From contig CM072339.1 of the NCBI GenBank assembly GCA_036874045.1, forward strand, positions 2,735,501 through 2,799,500: 64,000 nucleotides of DNA. The letters are read 5' to 3'. The stretch is from Cymodocea nodosa (lineage: Eukaryota; Streptophyta; Magnoliopsida; Alismatales; Cymodoceaceae). The notes under the pieces were generated by a model, which saw nothing but the letters and a program-made list of their open reading frames with translations, was not told the origin of the DNA and made no database searches. Of this stretch, positions 12,920 to 24,700 are shown piece by piece. Positions within the stretch are counted from its first letter, which is position 1. Each line of letters opens with the position of its first letter. The position numbers were made by a program, and so were the translations under genes.

Positions 12920-14130
12920 TTGAAACATCAAGGGAATCATGAAGCAAAATCTTCTTGTAAGTGTACGAAGAGGCTTCTGATTTCGACCATCAAGACTAGC
13001 ATATTCTCTCTTATTCTATGCTAGGGTTTTGCTCTACTTCATACAAATTCCCTAATTTTTTCTGACTCAAAAAGTGCTGATCATTCTATTTCATCATATA
13101 TTTGATAGGTAATTTCTTTTTTGATAGAAGAAAGTTAGAGAACAGATCTGTGGAATCAACAACTATCAAGGAAGGGGAAAATATCATTTCAGATATGGAT
13201 TTTAAATGATGATGTGTGAGAAATTGCATCAGAAATCTTCTGGATGCAAGTGCCTCAATTTCTGAAATATTGTGACTTCTCCAGTCAATGGGATTTGGAT
13301 ACAAATGTCTTTCACAGATGACAACACCCCCTGTTTGAGATATAATTTATCCAAAGAATTGCTTCATCTTACATGGAAGTTTGATAATTTTTCTGTCAGC
13401 AACCTTCTCAGCCTATGTATTGTTTGTTCTTCATGGAGCAGTAGTTCCATGCAAGAATGTTTGCTTTTTCTAGCATATGACCTTTTTGGATTTTGCTTCA
13501 ATCACTTCTCAGTCTTCTTGGGTTCTTCCTGACCTTTGACTTCTTGATTTCTTGCCATTTTTCTCACTCAAAATACATAGATCAATCTAATCCACCGTAT
13601 ATTTGGTGTGTTAGGTAATAAAGAAAACTGCAAAATAGTTGTGGATTTAGTTAAGAAAGAAAGCAAATAATTTAGAATTCCAAAGAATGAGGAATAATTG
13701 TTTGATTAGATCAGTCATCTGCCTAAGTGTAATGGATGTAAGATCTGGGTGTGTGACTGGATGTTTGCTTACCTCTTTTACTACCAACCTTGAACTTGGA
13801 ATGAGATTTCTAATTGGTTCTAGTCAAATAATCCATGTTATGATCACAAAAGTAATGTATTTCCAGTTATTATTAAATCTTCTTACTCCAACAACCATAG
13901 TGCAAATTGTCAGTAAATGGTTCATTGAAAATTGTAAGTCTCTCTATGCCTTTCACAATGACCCATCATGGTAAGGCTTTTAGGTTCCAACACCTCCCTT
14001 TTCTGAATCTTACATGAAAATAATCATTACGGATTAATAATAAGTAATGTTATTGACCTTTCCTCTCTATAAAACTTATAAGCGAAGACATTTTTAAATT
14101 CAAATTAAGATAGAAATCATTATAGAAAAT
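12920..14130. other. No gene recognised
   Basis: There are open frames at 13272-13532 and 13687-13974 on the plus strand, but they lack recognisable domains and have intergenic composition. Nothing here is supported as a gene. Confidence 0.5.
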
Positions 14131-14133
14131 ACT

Positions 14134-14385
14134 CACCACAGAGAAATAGCAAATGGTTCCTAGTAGTGCCACCTGAGGATTTCTACGCAGTGACTGTTTT
14201 TCAAAATTATTTTATTTTTAAAATTATATATATATATATATATATATTTAATCATATTACACCACAGAGAAATAGCAAATGGTTCCCAGTTGTGCCACCA
14301 GAGGATTTCTATGCAGTGCCTGTTTTTTAAAGTTATTTTATTTTTAAAATTAAATAAATATATATATATGATTATTTAATCATAC
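14134..14385 (+). repeat. 126-base tandem duplication with a coding-like core
   Basis: Two copies begin CACCACAGAGAAATAGCAAATGG at 14134 and 14260. Each runs through a (TA)n tract to TTTAATCATA. In one frame both copies encode RNSKWFxVVPPEDFYAV. Several of the differences fall at third codon positions, which suggests the unit was once an exon that was duplicated. No family was recognised. Confidence 0.75.
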
Positions 14386-14765
14386 TGTAATCTAATGTGT
14401 GTTAAATTATCAATTTAATCTAAGAAATATTTTTTTTGTTATTTTTTAGTTTAAGATCAATGGATGAAATTCAATAAAAAATAGTGAATTTTAAGATCTT
14501 TGGATCGGTGATGAATATTATTTAAGTAATGTTTTTTTCATGTATATTTAATTGTCTAATATGAAAATCCTTAGAGCTATCTAATACGAAATAAATGAAA
14601 TTTTTTAAAAAAATTTTATTAGCATAACTAGAAAATTTACCCTCGAATTGAAAATAAATACTTCTCCACTTTTCGGGTGGATCCGGTAAGGTTCCAGAAA
14701 GCCGAACATGGAGAACCGGGTTATCGGATCTGATCTGGACGTGAAAAAAACTTCCTTTGTCCGGC

Positions 14766-14811
14766 AGAGGAGAGAGAGAGAGAAAGAGAGAGAGGGAGGA
14801 GAAGAGGAGGA
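14766..14811 (+). promoter_or_regulatory. GA-rich leader of the B9 gene
   Basis: A purine tract of GAGA type lies 13 to 58 bases before the start codon of the next gene. Such GAGA/CT tracts are common in plant 5' leaders and core promoters. No clear TATA box precedes it, which fits a housekeeping gene. Confidence 0.5.
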
Positions 14812-14823
14812 GCTGAGAACGAG

Positions 14824-17800
14824 ATGGGGGTCATGGATAGACTGAAGATCTTCGTCGTCCAGGAGCCCGTAGTGGCTGCTTCTTGCCTCATCGCTGGAGT
14901 CGGTACATCTCTTACCTTCCAACCTTCACTCCTTTCCATTTGCATATGCCCTCGATCAATCACGTACCTATTTATGCAATTAGGTCGATTCCTTGTATGT
15001 TCTTATTCCTTGATACAGCTAATTAATTCGATTCATCGCCTGAAAAAATTTCTTATCCGAGAAAATGATGGTTGCTGTTTTTTTGAATTTGGTGTTCGCT
15101 CGCTCGAGTAATCGGTGAGTAGGTGGAAGTTTGTTGTTATGATTTCATATGTGATATTCGTTTACTACGTCTTCAGTCTTTGCGAGATTGTATTTGGAGA
15201 TTTTGTAAAATGTCTCTTTTGTATGTTATAAAAAAGTGAGGCTCTGGTGGAAAGCAGCAAAGCTACGGCTGTTCTATCGTGACTTAAAGGCTAGTGATTT
15301 GAGTGCTAGAACATTGTTCTTCATGAAAAGTGCAAAGAAATGGCTTATCTGCAATCATAGGATGAGGATGCTCGCCTGATTGAATTTTGTGCATTAAGTT
15401 TATTTTATAACTAAGGCGAACTGTGGTGCAATGTTAATGTTGCTCCATTTGGGTCCTAGATGTTATGGTTCAAATCTTGAAAACAACTTCGCCTCATAAA
15501 ATGATTAACATAGTTTGTTGAGCTATCATCCTTATCCTCACTATCATCGACATCTCATCACTCCCATTTTCTTTGATTTCCACCCAAACTGTAACCAATG
15601 ACAGAGAAGAAGGCTTTGCTATGTAGAGATTATCTAGAGGACATTTATGTGTTAAGAGAATGACGATAAACTTTTTTAACAGTGAATATCTCCTATTGGC
15701 AGAAGGAGAAAGAAAAATGAAGAAGAGGCTTAGGCAACAGGAAGCATAAGTCTCAAAAATGAATCTGGCTCTGGAAATTTTCTGGAAGATGGAGGCATGT
15801 GTAGGGAGAGAGAAAGCTAAGTTGTTGTAACAAAAGAAATAGGAAAGTAGCCATTGATATCTGAATTGTTACACGTTTCAACCTGTTATTGTTTTATTTT
15901 AAGAGAATTGGGCATCTTAATAGATTATCTAAACCATTTTAACTCAAGAACTAACTAGTGGGATTTATGCTGGTGACTGGGAATGGAAAGTATCCATTAA
16001 TTTTTGAATTGTTAGGCATTCAAGTTCTGATGTCATATTTAAACAAGATCAGGCATCTGAATGAATATTCCAACCCATTTTAACTTTAGAGATAACTTTG
16101 AGGAGGAGGCATGCTGATGAATAGGAATGATTTATCAGAGGTTCTGGAGAAGCACCCATTGGTCTTTTGCTTGTTAGGCATCTCTGGCCTTTTGTTTTGT
16201 TTTAACTAAATCACACATCATAGAGAATATTCCAATCAGTTTCCCTCTCATGAAATAACTCTGCCAGTCTGCTGGTAAATGTCATTTTGGTGTTTGAGGA
16301 GGGCATGCACATTTTCGAAAGAGCAAATGTTCAAATGGTATACATTTATGGAGCTGTATGTGCACAAAATTTGATAGAAAATGAAATTTTGGAGTTAACA
16401 GAAATAGGCCTACCTCCACTTTTAGCTTTTCTTGGAGGAAATGTTCAAATAGGCCTACCTTCACTTTTACTTTTTTTACACTAATTAATTCTCTCCTTCT
16501 AATTAGTGCATTATTTATTGGTTTCTCAAGGATATCATCAAACCACCGTAATTGATTTTCTCTTATCTTATCTTTAATAGGTGTAACTCTTACTCTAATT
16601 TTAATAAAGTTGTTTTTTAGCTTATTCCTTGGATTATTACTATTTATTTATTGAAGCGTATGCATCTTAGTAACACTAACTTCTTGCATATGTTTACATT
16701 TTACAGCCTAGCATTTTAAGCCATAAATTATAATTGGCAAATGATAGTTTTATAGAAATTTTCTTTTAATTTTAAGGATATTATCTTATTACATGACACT
16801 ATAAAAATATTTCTCTACTTCATCTATCATACTTTAATCCCATAAATAACATCCTTTATAATTTCACTATTGCTATTTATTATAAATCCTAAGTATTTAA
16901 ATGTCTTTCTTTTATGAATATCATAGTCATCTAAGTATATACCTTCATTAGTATTCCTATTTTTTCTGAACCTACATTTTATATATTTAATTTTTAACCT
17001 ACTCAATTTAAATTCTTTGGACTCTAAAGTCTTTCTATAATTTTAATTTAAAATTAATTTTTGACTTACTTTCATCAATTAAAACTATATCATCAACAAA
17101 TTGTATATACTAGGATATTTCTCTTTGAATTTCCTTGGTTGTTTCATCTATAACCATGATGAACAAATCTTAAGGAAGACCCTTGGTGTAAATTTATGTC
17201 TATAGGAAATTTCTTAGTTTCTCTACCTATAGTTTTGACACTTGTAATTGCTCTGTTATATATATCATTTATAATATCAATATATTATATTAGTACTCCT
17301 TTTCTTTCTAAACCAATCAAAAATTCACAATAGATTTTTCAGTAATTTATCCTAAGTTTTTCTAAATCAATGAAAATCATATGGAAATCATTTTTCTTAC
17401 CTTTAAAATTTTCTACTAGTTATCTAAGTAAATGAATAGTTTCCATTGTTAGTTTAATTGACATAAATCTAAATAGATTTTCTGTGATTTTAGTTATATG
17501 TCTTAGTCTTTGTTCAACTCCTCTTTCTTATAATTTCATAGTGTGACTTATTAACTTATCATCATGATAGTTGTTATAATTTTGTATGTCTCCCTCATTC
17601 ATAAAAATAGGTATTAAATAACTTTTTCTCCAATCATTTGGCATATTCTGTCTTTAAAATTATATTAAATGGGAATACCATCTAGTCCAATAGTTTTTCC
17701 ACATTTCATTTTCTTAATAACTTCTTCTACCTCTGAATTACTAATTCTTCTAAAATAACTATAATTTATATCCTTTCCATTGCTACCCAAATTTTGCATG

Positions 17801-19620
17801 GAAGAGTTTCTTTCGATAGATTTATCAATTTACATTAGATATATGATATGTTAAATTATCCTATATTTTAGAATTATAATATAGCAATATTTGCATAAGC
17901 CACTATATGCTATATAATTTATAGTTTTTCATAAATAAAATCTTATTGTAATTTTCTATTTTCATCTGGATCTGAAAATAATAAATATTAATAATTTAAA
18001 AATAATTAAAACATGAGAAAAATGTAAGTAAAAACAAGCATATTTTCTTCATAAGTGATTCTCTTGAATTCCTTTTAAATTCTATGGTATGAGGTAAGGA
18101 AATAAAGGCCATTATATTTAGACATACTTGAAAAGGTATTGGAATTCACTTTTCAAATCACTTGTTGTGCACATGCCGTGATTCCAATAGTCACGGAAAT
18201 TTAAATTCATTTGATATTAATTTCTGTGCTTTCTAAGTGCACAAACCCTCATACCTAGTTAATGTGCTAAAAAGTGGAAAATGAAATGATGCCATATTGT
18301 TGCTATTATGAAACTATGCTGCACTTGACTATTGATTGAGATCAATTGAACATTGAAGTGTCTACACAATGCTTCACATAGAGGTGCCTTAATTAAGTGG
18401 TCAACTTTGTTTAATTAAGTATATATTTTTGATGTCTTTTCTTGCAAAATTATTATGACTCTGATTCATTTTTTTAGTCATATTATTTTATTTTTTCTGA
18501 CATTTCAGAGCAAGTTAATAATCACTTCTCATGTAAACACGATAATTTTAAATTTATATTAAGTATAATTTTTAGTCACGGAAATTTAAATTCATTTGAT
18601 ATTAAATTCTGTGCTTTCTAAGTGCACAAACCCTCATACCTAGTTAATGTGCTAAAAAGTGGAAAATGAAATGATGCCATATTGTTGCTATTATGAAACT
18701 ATGCTGCACTTGACTATTGATTGAGATCAATTGAACACTGAAGTGTCTACACAATGCTTCACATAGAGGTGCCTTAATTAAGTGGTCAAATTTGTTTAAT
18801 TAAGTATATATTTTTAAATTTATATTTTTGATGTCTTTTCTTGCAAAATTATTATGACTCTGATGTCATTTTTTTAGTCATATTATTTTATTTTTTCTGA
18901 CATTTCAGAGCAACTTAATAATCACTTCTCATGTAAACACGATAATTTTAATTGCCTGTATAAGCTGCTTGGATAGTGCCTAGTGCTTGCCTAGAACAGT
19001 GTGTAGCAGTAAGAATTCTTCAACCATAAAAACTACTAGTTTAGTGAGTGTGATTCCTAGAAAATATCTATGTTAATCTTTCTTTAGTTTCTCACTGTCT
19101 CATTGTTAGTGTTGGCTTATTTCTGTTTGGTTAACTTGCTCTACCTCTATTTTAGTTGGTCAGTCGTCTAATTCTATCATTTGTGGCAAAAAGTTGTATA
19201 CTTCTCTATAGTAGATGGGGAACTGTTTCTTTTCTTTGCCATTCTTATTTTCATTAATTTTCAAAATGGTAGCCTTTTAATATTCTTGTTTGTTATGTTG
19301 CTGTTGCTAAACGACGGTGTTGTTTGCTATGAACGCCAAAGTCTCTCATCCTTGCTTAGTTCGTTGATTACAAAATACAATTTATCTTCGTTTACAATTT
19401 TCCAGGCATCTTTCTCCCGGCTGTTGTGAGGCCCATTCTTGATTCCTTCGAAACAGCCGAAGAAGTTCCACAACCTGCTCTTGGTGATGTATGAATCTGG
19501 ACCCGTTCAACCATTAAATTTGAGGGAATGGGCTGAAATGGAAAATTCCTACTACTGTCTCCATGACTGACCTACTATCATTTGCAGGTGGTTGCTGGCG
19601 TGACAGGGAAAAAGCGCTAA
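14824..19620 (+). CDS. Mitochondrial complex I small subunit, plant B9 / NDUFA3-like
   Basis: Three exons join into a 64-residue protein: 14824-14902, 19406-19488 and 19588-19620 (TAA at the end). Introns are 14903-19405 (GTACAT...TTCCAG, 4.5 kb) and 19489-19587 (GTATGA...TTGCAG, 99 bases). All phases agree. The protein starts MGVMDRLKIFVVQEPVVAAS, has one membrane segment at about residues 16-36 (through GIFLPAVVRP), and ends DVVAGVTGKKR. I recognise this as the conserved plant protein of about 65 residues assigned to the membrane arm of respiratory complex I (B9). The start was chosen because the MGxMDRLK beginning is typical and no longer frame exists. The leader is GAGA-rich. The long first intron holds an RTE LINE and two sets of duplications without disturbing the exons, so the gene looks functional. 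Confidence 0.85.
15838..16290 (+). repeat. Three degenerate tandem units of about 140 bases in intron 1
   Basis: Units begin near 15838, 15978 and 16140. Each carries the series (GG)AAAGTA.CCATT, TGAATTGTTAGGCAT or a close variant, a TTTTAAC..(A)ATC..GCAT(CT) block, ATATTCCAACC/CAATCA, and ATGCTGATGA.TAGGAATG. Divergence between units is high, so the amplification is old. No coding potential is visible. Confidence 0.6.
16490..17850 (-). mobile_element. RTE-clade LINE remnant, 5'-truncated, in intron 1 of the B9 gene
   Basis: Minus-strand translation, in pieces, gives the RTE reverse-transcriptase series in order. From about 17800 downward it reads EEVIKKMKCGKTIGLDGIPI. Near 17200 comes LHQGSSL (family GLRQGSTLSP), and near 17100 FVDDIVLIDESK with the catalytic DD. 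Near 16900 is RKTFKYLGFIINS, and near 16550 PIKDKIRENQLRWFDDI, which corresponds to the family stretch before the C-terminus. The endonuclease half is missing, as expected of 5'-truncated LINE copies. Several frame changes and stops separate the pieces, and the sequence has drifted to very high AT. It is antisense to the host gene. Confidence 0.8.
18189..18951 (+). repeat. Recent tandem duplication, unit about 385 bases
   Basis: The segment starting AGTCACGGAAATTTAAATTC at 18189 recurs at 18574 with near identity. It runs through GAGATCAATTGAACA, TTCACATAGAGGTGCC and CATTTCAGAGCAA to ACGATAATTTTA. The differences are a few substitutions and a small TTTTTAAATTTA insertion in copy two. It is the youngest-looking duplication in the window and lies within intron 1 of the B9 gene. 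Confidence 0.9.
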
Positions 19621-20149
19621 GGCAATCTTATCATGCATGTTCTTCAGGTCTTCACAATTAATTTATGTTTGAATTCCTCTTTTTAGCATTCTTGCGCCTG
19701 TATGATGATACTTGAGTTACTCCCTTTGATTCTTGTTCTTAAATCGACGACTTGACGTTGGAACTAGACCAAAAATCTTCAAAAAATGTTCTGCATCAAG
19801 AATAATGCCGAATGACTCTTATTCCGAAAAGATTTCCAACCATTAACATTTTCAACACTTAATTCGATTTATTGTTTGCATATTTCTTTTGTCAGGCTTC
19901 CCAACGTTATGTTCCAAAGTGATTCCTCCATGTATATGATTGAAATTGGGAATGTTCATCTTCAGACAACGTTAGTTTTGCCTTCATTCCAGGTTATTTG
20001 AGTCAGCCTTAAACATGTCAATTTGATTTCGTTTGCTTCATTTCTTGGGGCTTTTGTTCTAGTTCCCCCTTTGAACATATTGTCTTACTTGTGTATCTTA
20101 CATCAAAAACTATTTGTGCACGTGTGATCAATAAAAATGTTGTCTAGGT

Positions 20150-20290
20150 GCACCTTGCCGACTTTGTAGTAGTGTACAGAAATGACAGCAAGGTACACTA
20201 CTACAAAGTCAGCAAGGTACTCAAAAAACAAGTAATTCAAAAGACCCATTTCTAGTGATGGTATCTTTGCCGGAGTCACCTTATTATACG
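20150..20290 (-). mobile_element. Scrap of Ty3/gypsy reverse transcriptase (fossil)
   Basis: On the minus strand this short stretch encodes FFEYLADFVVVYLAVI. It resembles the gypsy catalytic-site neighbourhood seen in the element at 1-5482 (FFEYIDDFVIAYLDDIVVY). Nothing else of an element is visible around it, so it is at best a very short relic. It overlaps the hairpin at 20153-20217. Confidence 0.45.
20153..20217. repeat. 65-base near-perfect hairpin
   Basis: The left arm 20153-20177 (CCTTGCCGACTTTGTAGTAG...) and right arm 20193-20217 are inverted copies of 25 bases with one mismatch, around a 15-base loop. The arms lie within a scrap resembling retroelement reverse transcriptase. If transcribed, it would fold into a stable stem of about 25 pairs. 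No known plant microRNA was recognised in either arm. Confidence 0.85.
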
Positions 20291-20299
20291 GCATAGCTT

Positions 20300-21680
20300 C
20301 TACTTACCATACGGCATACAATTTGGAAAATAATGGCTTCATTCAAACATATATGCTTGAAACCGTAGGTTTTTATCTATGGAAATTATGGTTTGAAAAT
20401 GTCGATTCACATTCAAACGCGCGTAGTTAAGTTTGCCAAAGTTGTATGATCTCTTGTTCTTTATTAAAATTCAAATCTCAGTAACTAAATATTCTTATAT
20501 ATCAATTTGAGAGAACATATTGAACTCCCTCTTCTTGTTCTTCTTGGATGACGATTGAGGTAAAGGGTCTACAACCAGTGTGGTCGAAAATGATCAAAAT
20601 CCAACAATAACCACCAAGTAGTGCCTAAAAATACCTCTAGCTTGCTTTTTAATTCAGACTAAAAGAGATCAATATCACCATTCAAAAAAGAGAGGGAGAG
20701 AGAGAGAGGCGAATACTTGGGTTGATTAGCAACTTCTAATTTTTTTTAGATAATGGTAGTTTAATAATTTTAATTTAACACTAAAATTCATTGAACGTGA
20801 CATATCTAAGATTACAATCCTTAAAATTATCAAAAAAAAGGATTTTTGATAATGTTATCCAAAAAGATTTCAAACCTTGATAATTCCTCAACCAAGTGGG
20901 GCATCCGAAGGGGAAGAAAACGAGGGAGAGGAACAAAGTAATTACCCTTTTTTGGGGGGAATTTCCCTCCACTTTCTTTTTTGAAAAAAGAGGGCCATCA
21001 ATGCATGGATGAAGACCGAGTACGTACGTGGTAGACGATCTATTAATTACTCTTAATTAAGTATCAGAAAAATGACAATTAATTAATCTTAGCTAAGGAT
21101 TAACACGTACAAGCGAGAGATCACAATCTCACTCTTTATAGCTTGTCATAATACACGACGACGTTTCCTCCCATCCCATGTAGTTTGCACGTTATTAATT
21201 ATCTCGGGAGTCGTTCTTGCATTTATTTATATATATATGCCGGCCTTTAAACATTTTTTAATAATATTATTAATTACTCTTGTTAATTAGATTTTAACTT
21301 ATAAAGTCTCCTTCAATTAAAGTAGACTGAAATATTAGCTTACTTCTTTTTATAATGAGAATGATGATGCTTTTCTAGATCGATTTAAACGAAATCTAAG
21401 TAACTTCATTAATTAGCCGAAACCTTGCGATTTCTTAATTAATTATTTCCTATCAAGGTCAAAATCATAGTGTGTGGATGGTAAACGATGCATGATTTAA
21501 TCCATCCCTTTACCAGAATTAAAGAGAAAACCACATCGCTTGCCATTAATGTTAGTTTTCTTTTTATGATCGATGATTATTTCTATGTTTAACAATTAAT
21601 TAATATTTGAACAGTTGAATCATTGCAACTCGATCACGTCCATTAATCAAGTACTCCTCAACCCTGCATCTGATGTGCAC
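20300..21680. other. Intergenic, upstream of the RKD gene
   Basis: This is AT-rich, with TTAATTAA-type runs and a short GA microsatellite near 20690-20710. No gene is recognised. The last several hundred bases are presumably the promoter region of the RWP-RK gene. Confidence 0.5.
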
Positions 21681-21683
21681 GCG

Positions 21684-21690
21684 TATATAA
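21684..21690 (+). promoter_or_regulatory. TATA box of the RKD gene
   Basis: TATATAA lies 77-83 bases upstream of the start codon at 21767, after GCACGCG. Spacing is suitable for a short plant 5' leader. Confidence 0.6.
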
Positions 21691-21766
21691 TTAAGGCAAG
21701 GGACGGTGTTGGATTTTGATCCCCCGGCCACCACTCCGCTCCTTCACCGTCGACGTTGGATTATTC

Positions 21767-23058
21767 ATGGATCTCCAGCCTCTGCTGGAACTCAACATGG
21801 GCAACCCAAACCTTCTCGACTGGTCTTGCAGTGACGAAACCCTAATGGAAGAAGCTCCAGTACTCCTCAGGTACGTCTGCATGTGGGTGGACGTCCCCAT
21901 TCCTCAAAGCCAGAAGAAGTTGATCGACTTGTTCTTGCCCTGCTTATTAATTAATTCCGTCTCTTCTTAATTTGCAGCGCCGTCAACTTTCCCGTCGTCG
22001 ACCACCCCACCGTCGACGGCATATTTCACGACCCACACAGGGACACGAGTATTCCGATGCACGAGGTGGTCGACGACGACCTCTTCGTCGATTGCCTCGA
22101 CCACCACGTCCCTGTGGTCCACCAGTACACCAACCCGGCCATGATGGTTGTGCAGGAGGACTGCAACTACCCGCAGTTCACGATGGTCGACACGAGTGAA
22201 CTCTTCCTCCACGGCGGTCCACCCTGCAGCAGCCAACTGCAGACGGACACGGCGGTGCAGATTAACGTCGACGCGGGAACCGGCGGCATGGTGGCGCCCG
22301 GTTATGAAAGCTTCTACTGTTCGGGCGGAGACAGCGTTGACGCCGGCAACTGCTGCAGCTACGACGGAGGAAGGGCGTCCAAGTCCAGTTCGATTGGGTT
22401 CGAGGAGATCTCCAAGTGCTTCTACATGACCATCACCGATGCGGCAAAGGAGATGAAGGTTGGGCTCACCGTCCTCAAGAAGAGGTGCAGAGAGCTTGGG
22501 ATCTCAAGGTGGCCGCATCGGAAGATGAAGAGTTTGAGCTCCCTCATTCATAATGTTCAGGTACATATATATATATATATATATATATCTAGAGAGTGAT
22601 ATTCAACTCCTATATATGAAATATATATAATTAATTGCTTAATATTTTTTCCAAAAAAACTGCAAAATTTAAATTCAGAATAGATAAATATATTAAAATT
22701 CTCGGTTGCTTTACATGCAAAAGAGAGAAGCGCCGACCGGCCGGCCGACTGCACAATTAATCTAATAATTGGTTGGCCGAAAAGCGGAAGTAGCATTAGA
22801 TTTTTTGAATGTTCCAAAAAAGATCCGCGGATTTATGCATGCATGCAGGAGCTGGAAGGAGGATCTGGGGATGTGAACATACAGAGGGAGATAGAATCGC
22901 TGGAGGAGAACAGGAGGTTGATGGAGAAGATGCCGGAGCTGGAGCTGTCGGAGAGGACCAAAAAACTCAGGCAGGCGTGCTTCAAGGCCAACTACAAGAG
23001 GAGAAGGGCAGCGCAGCCACCACCTCCCTATCTATCTCCTTGCCCAGAAAGCTCTTAA
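21767..23058 (+). CDS. RWP-RK domain transcription factor, RKD type
   Basis: Three exons, 21767-21870, 21978-22560 and 22849-23058, join in phase (donors GTACGT and GTACAT, acceptors TTGCAG and CATGCAG) into a 298-residue protein. It begins MDLQPLLELNMGNPNLLDW. The first 170 residues are acidic and low in known domains. The RWP-RK domain starts at about residue 176 (FEEISKCFYMTITDAAKEM) and runs through VGLTVLKKRCRELGI to RWPHRK at 212-217. Exon 3 gives a charged coiled region (IQREIESLEENRRLMEKM) and a basic tail. RKD proteins are nuclear DNA-binding factors acting in egg-cell and germline identity. The length and the absence of a PB1 domain favour RKD over the longer NLP proteins. The core reads RWPHRK, one step from the canonical RWPYRK. 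All exons are open, so it appears functional. Confidence 0.92.
22563..22588. repeat. (AT)n microsatellite at the start of RKD intron 2
   Basis: A run of AT dinucleotides begins three bases inside the intron, directly after the donor. A second TA run lies at about 23079-23100 in the 3' untranslated region. Confidence 0.9.
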
Positions 23059-23109
23059 TATCTGAACATCACTGCTTCTTATATATATATATATATATAT
23101 AAACCATGC

Positions 23110-24700
23110 ACTGGAGTTTATAGTTTATAAATTAACAAGCTAAGTTACCACTCCTCTGTGGACAGTGCTGTTGATGAGAATGATATATATATGTATGTAT
23201 GTATCATTTCTAGTCTCTTAATTAATTAACTAGCTTCCATATCAAACAGAATTAAAGATTGATTGATGGGATTACTATATATGTTTTTTATTTGATAAGT
23301 TGTCTTGATGAAAGAATCCTAAAATGGAAGGTACCAAAGTCTTTCAAAAGTTGATATTCCATTTACGAAAGTCAACTTTCCTTTTTATTTTAACACGTGA
23401 CGTCAACTCTCAAACCATCTTAATGAAAATAATATTTTATATCCACTTTCTTTTTAATTCTAAGTAATCAATGTTTTAAAATCCTTGCTCACGTGCTATA
23501 TTGGAATTCAATTTTACCCTAGATACTAAAGTTATTATTATTGTGTCCTCACTACACTTAATTAGGTGTTCTTCCTGAATCCTAGAATTATTTTATTGAT
23601 ATTTTAAGACGATTTTTTTTTTAATCTACGTGTGTTTATAATTTCCACATACTAAATCAAAGAATTAGATCTCACTTATATCTAATATGCACCACAAAGC
23701 ACCAAAAAATCAATACTTGCTATTATAGACCCATTGTGTTTTGACAAATGTAAAAAGCACAAAGCTATTCTCTTTTTTTGATGTTGATAATTTTTTTTGT
23801 TAGGTTTCACCGTAGAAATTTTTTAGATACTTTATAAAATATGTATGAAGCATAAAGTAACTATACCATCGCCAAACATGATTACATGTATAAAGTTAAA
23901 AAAGAGAGAGTTCAACTTGTAGTTGATAAAATCATACTTTACCAAAATGCTTGGCTAAATATGTATGATTGTCAAAGAAAAAAGGAAGATGTGGTTTTAA
24001 TATGCTTAGCTAAATATTAGGATGTAAGTATCTATTTTAAGATATAAATTATATAATTTAATAATATAGAATAATTATATATAATATAGAAAGGTGTTTG
24101 TGCATTTCATAAATGACAAAAAGGAAAATTAGTAAAATAGGTGAAAATGATTGAAATGGAAAAAAATGTAAATTAATTTCAATTTCGACATTTTTGCAAA
24201 TGATAAAAAATGAAAAAAAATTAAAATTTAATTATTTACGTATATGATGGAAAATAAAAAAATTAAAATTTAAGTATTTTTCTATAAGTAATAGATCGCA
24301 TAGATCCTTGTACACAAATCCTAAATCCTAATCACCAAATCCTACAATAATTGACCCATTCCAAATTTGTACATATAAAATCCCAACAATGGTAGTAGAC
24401 AAAACTTAGTAGATGGATGAATAAATTCAAGAAGATGATTTCAAGTACATTTGCCACAAACGAGAGTTCCGTTTAGCTACAAAGAAGAGGGTGGAAAATG
24501 TTTTTGTCTAATTTTAAGGTTAGTGACCAAATTTTTTTTGAGTGGACTCTTCATACACACAAATATTTTAAAATTTGACATTTTTAATTGTAGTGTTGTG
24601 ATTATGAAGCATGAGCATGCATTGTCGTTAATGTTCTTTCTTCTACTTATAGGAAAAAGAAAAGAAAAATGAAATTACTACTTAAGTTTAATTTAAAATT
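23110..24700. other. AT-rich intergenic, no gene seen
   Basis: No coding signal, RNA gene or clear element was found. The open frame at 24451-24672 has no domain and intergenic composition. Confidence 0.5.

Noticed and set aside
21967-22429. Alternative frames on both strands over RKD exon 2
   Set aside because: These are shadows of the GC-rich RKD exon. The RWP-RK frame explains the stretch.
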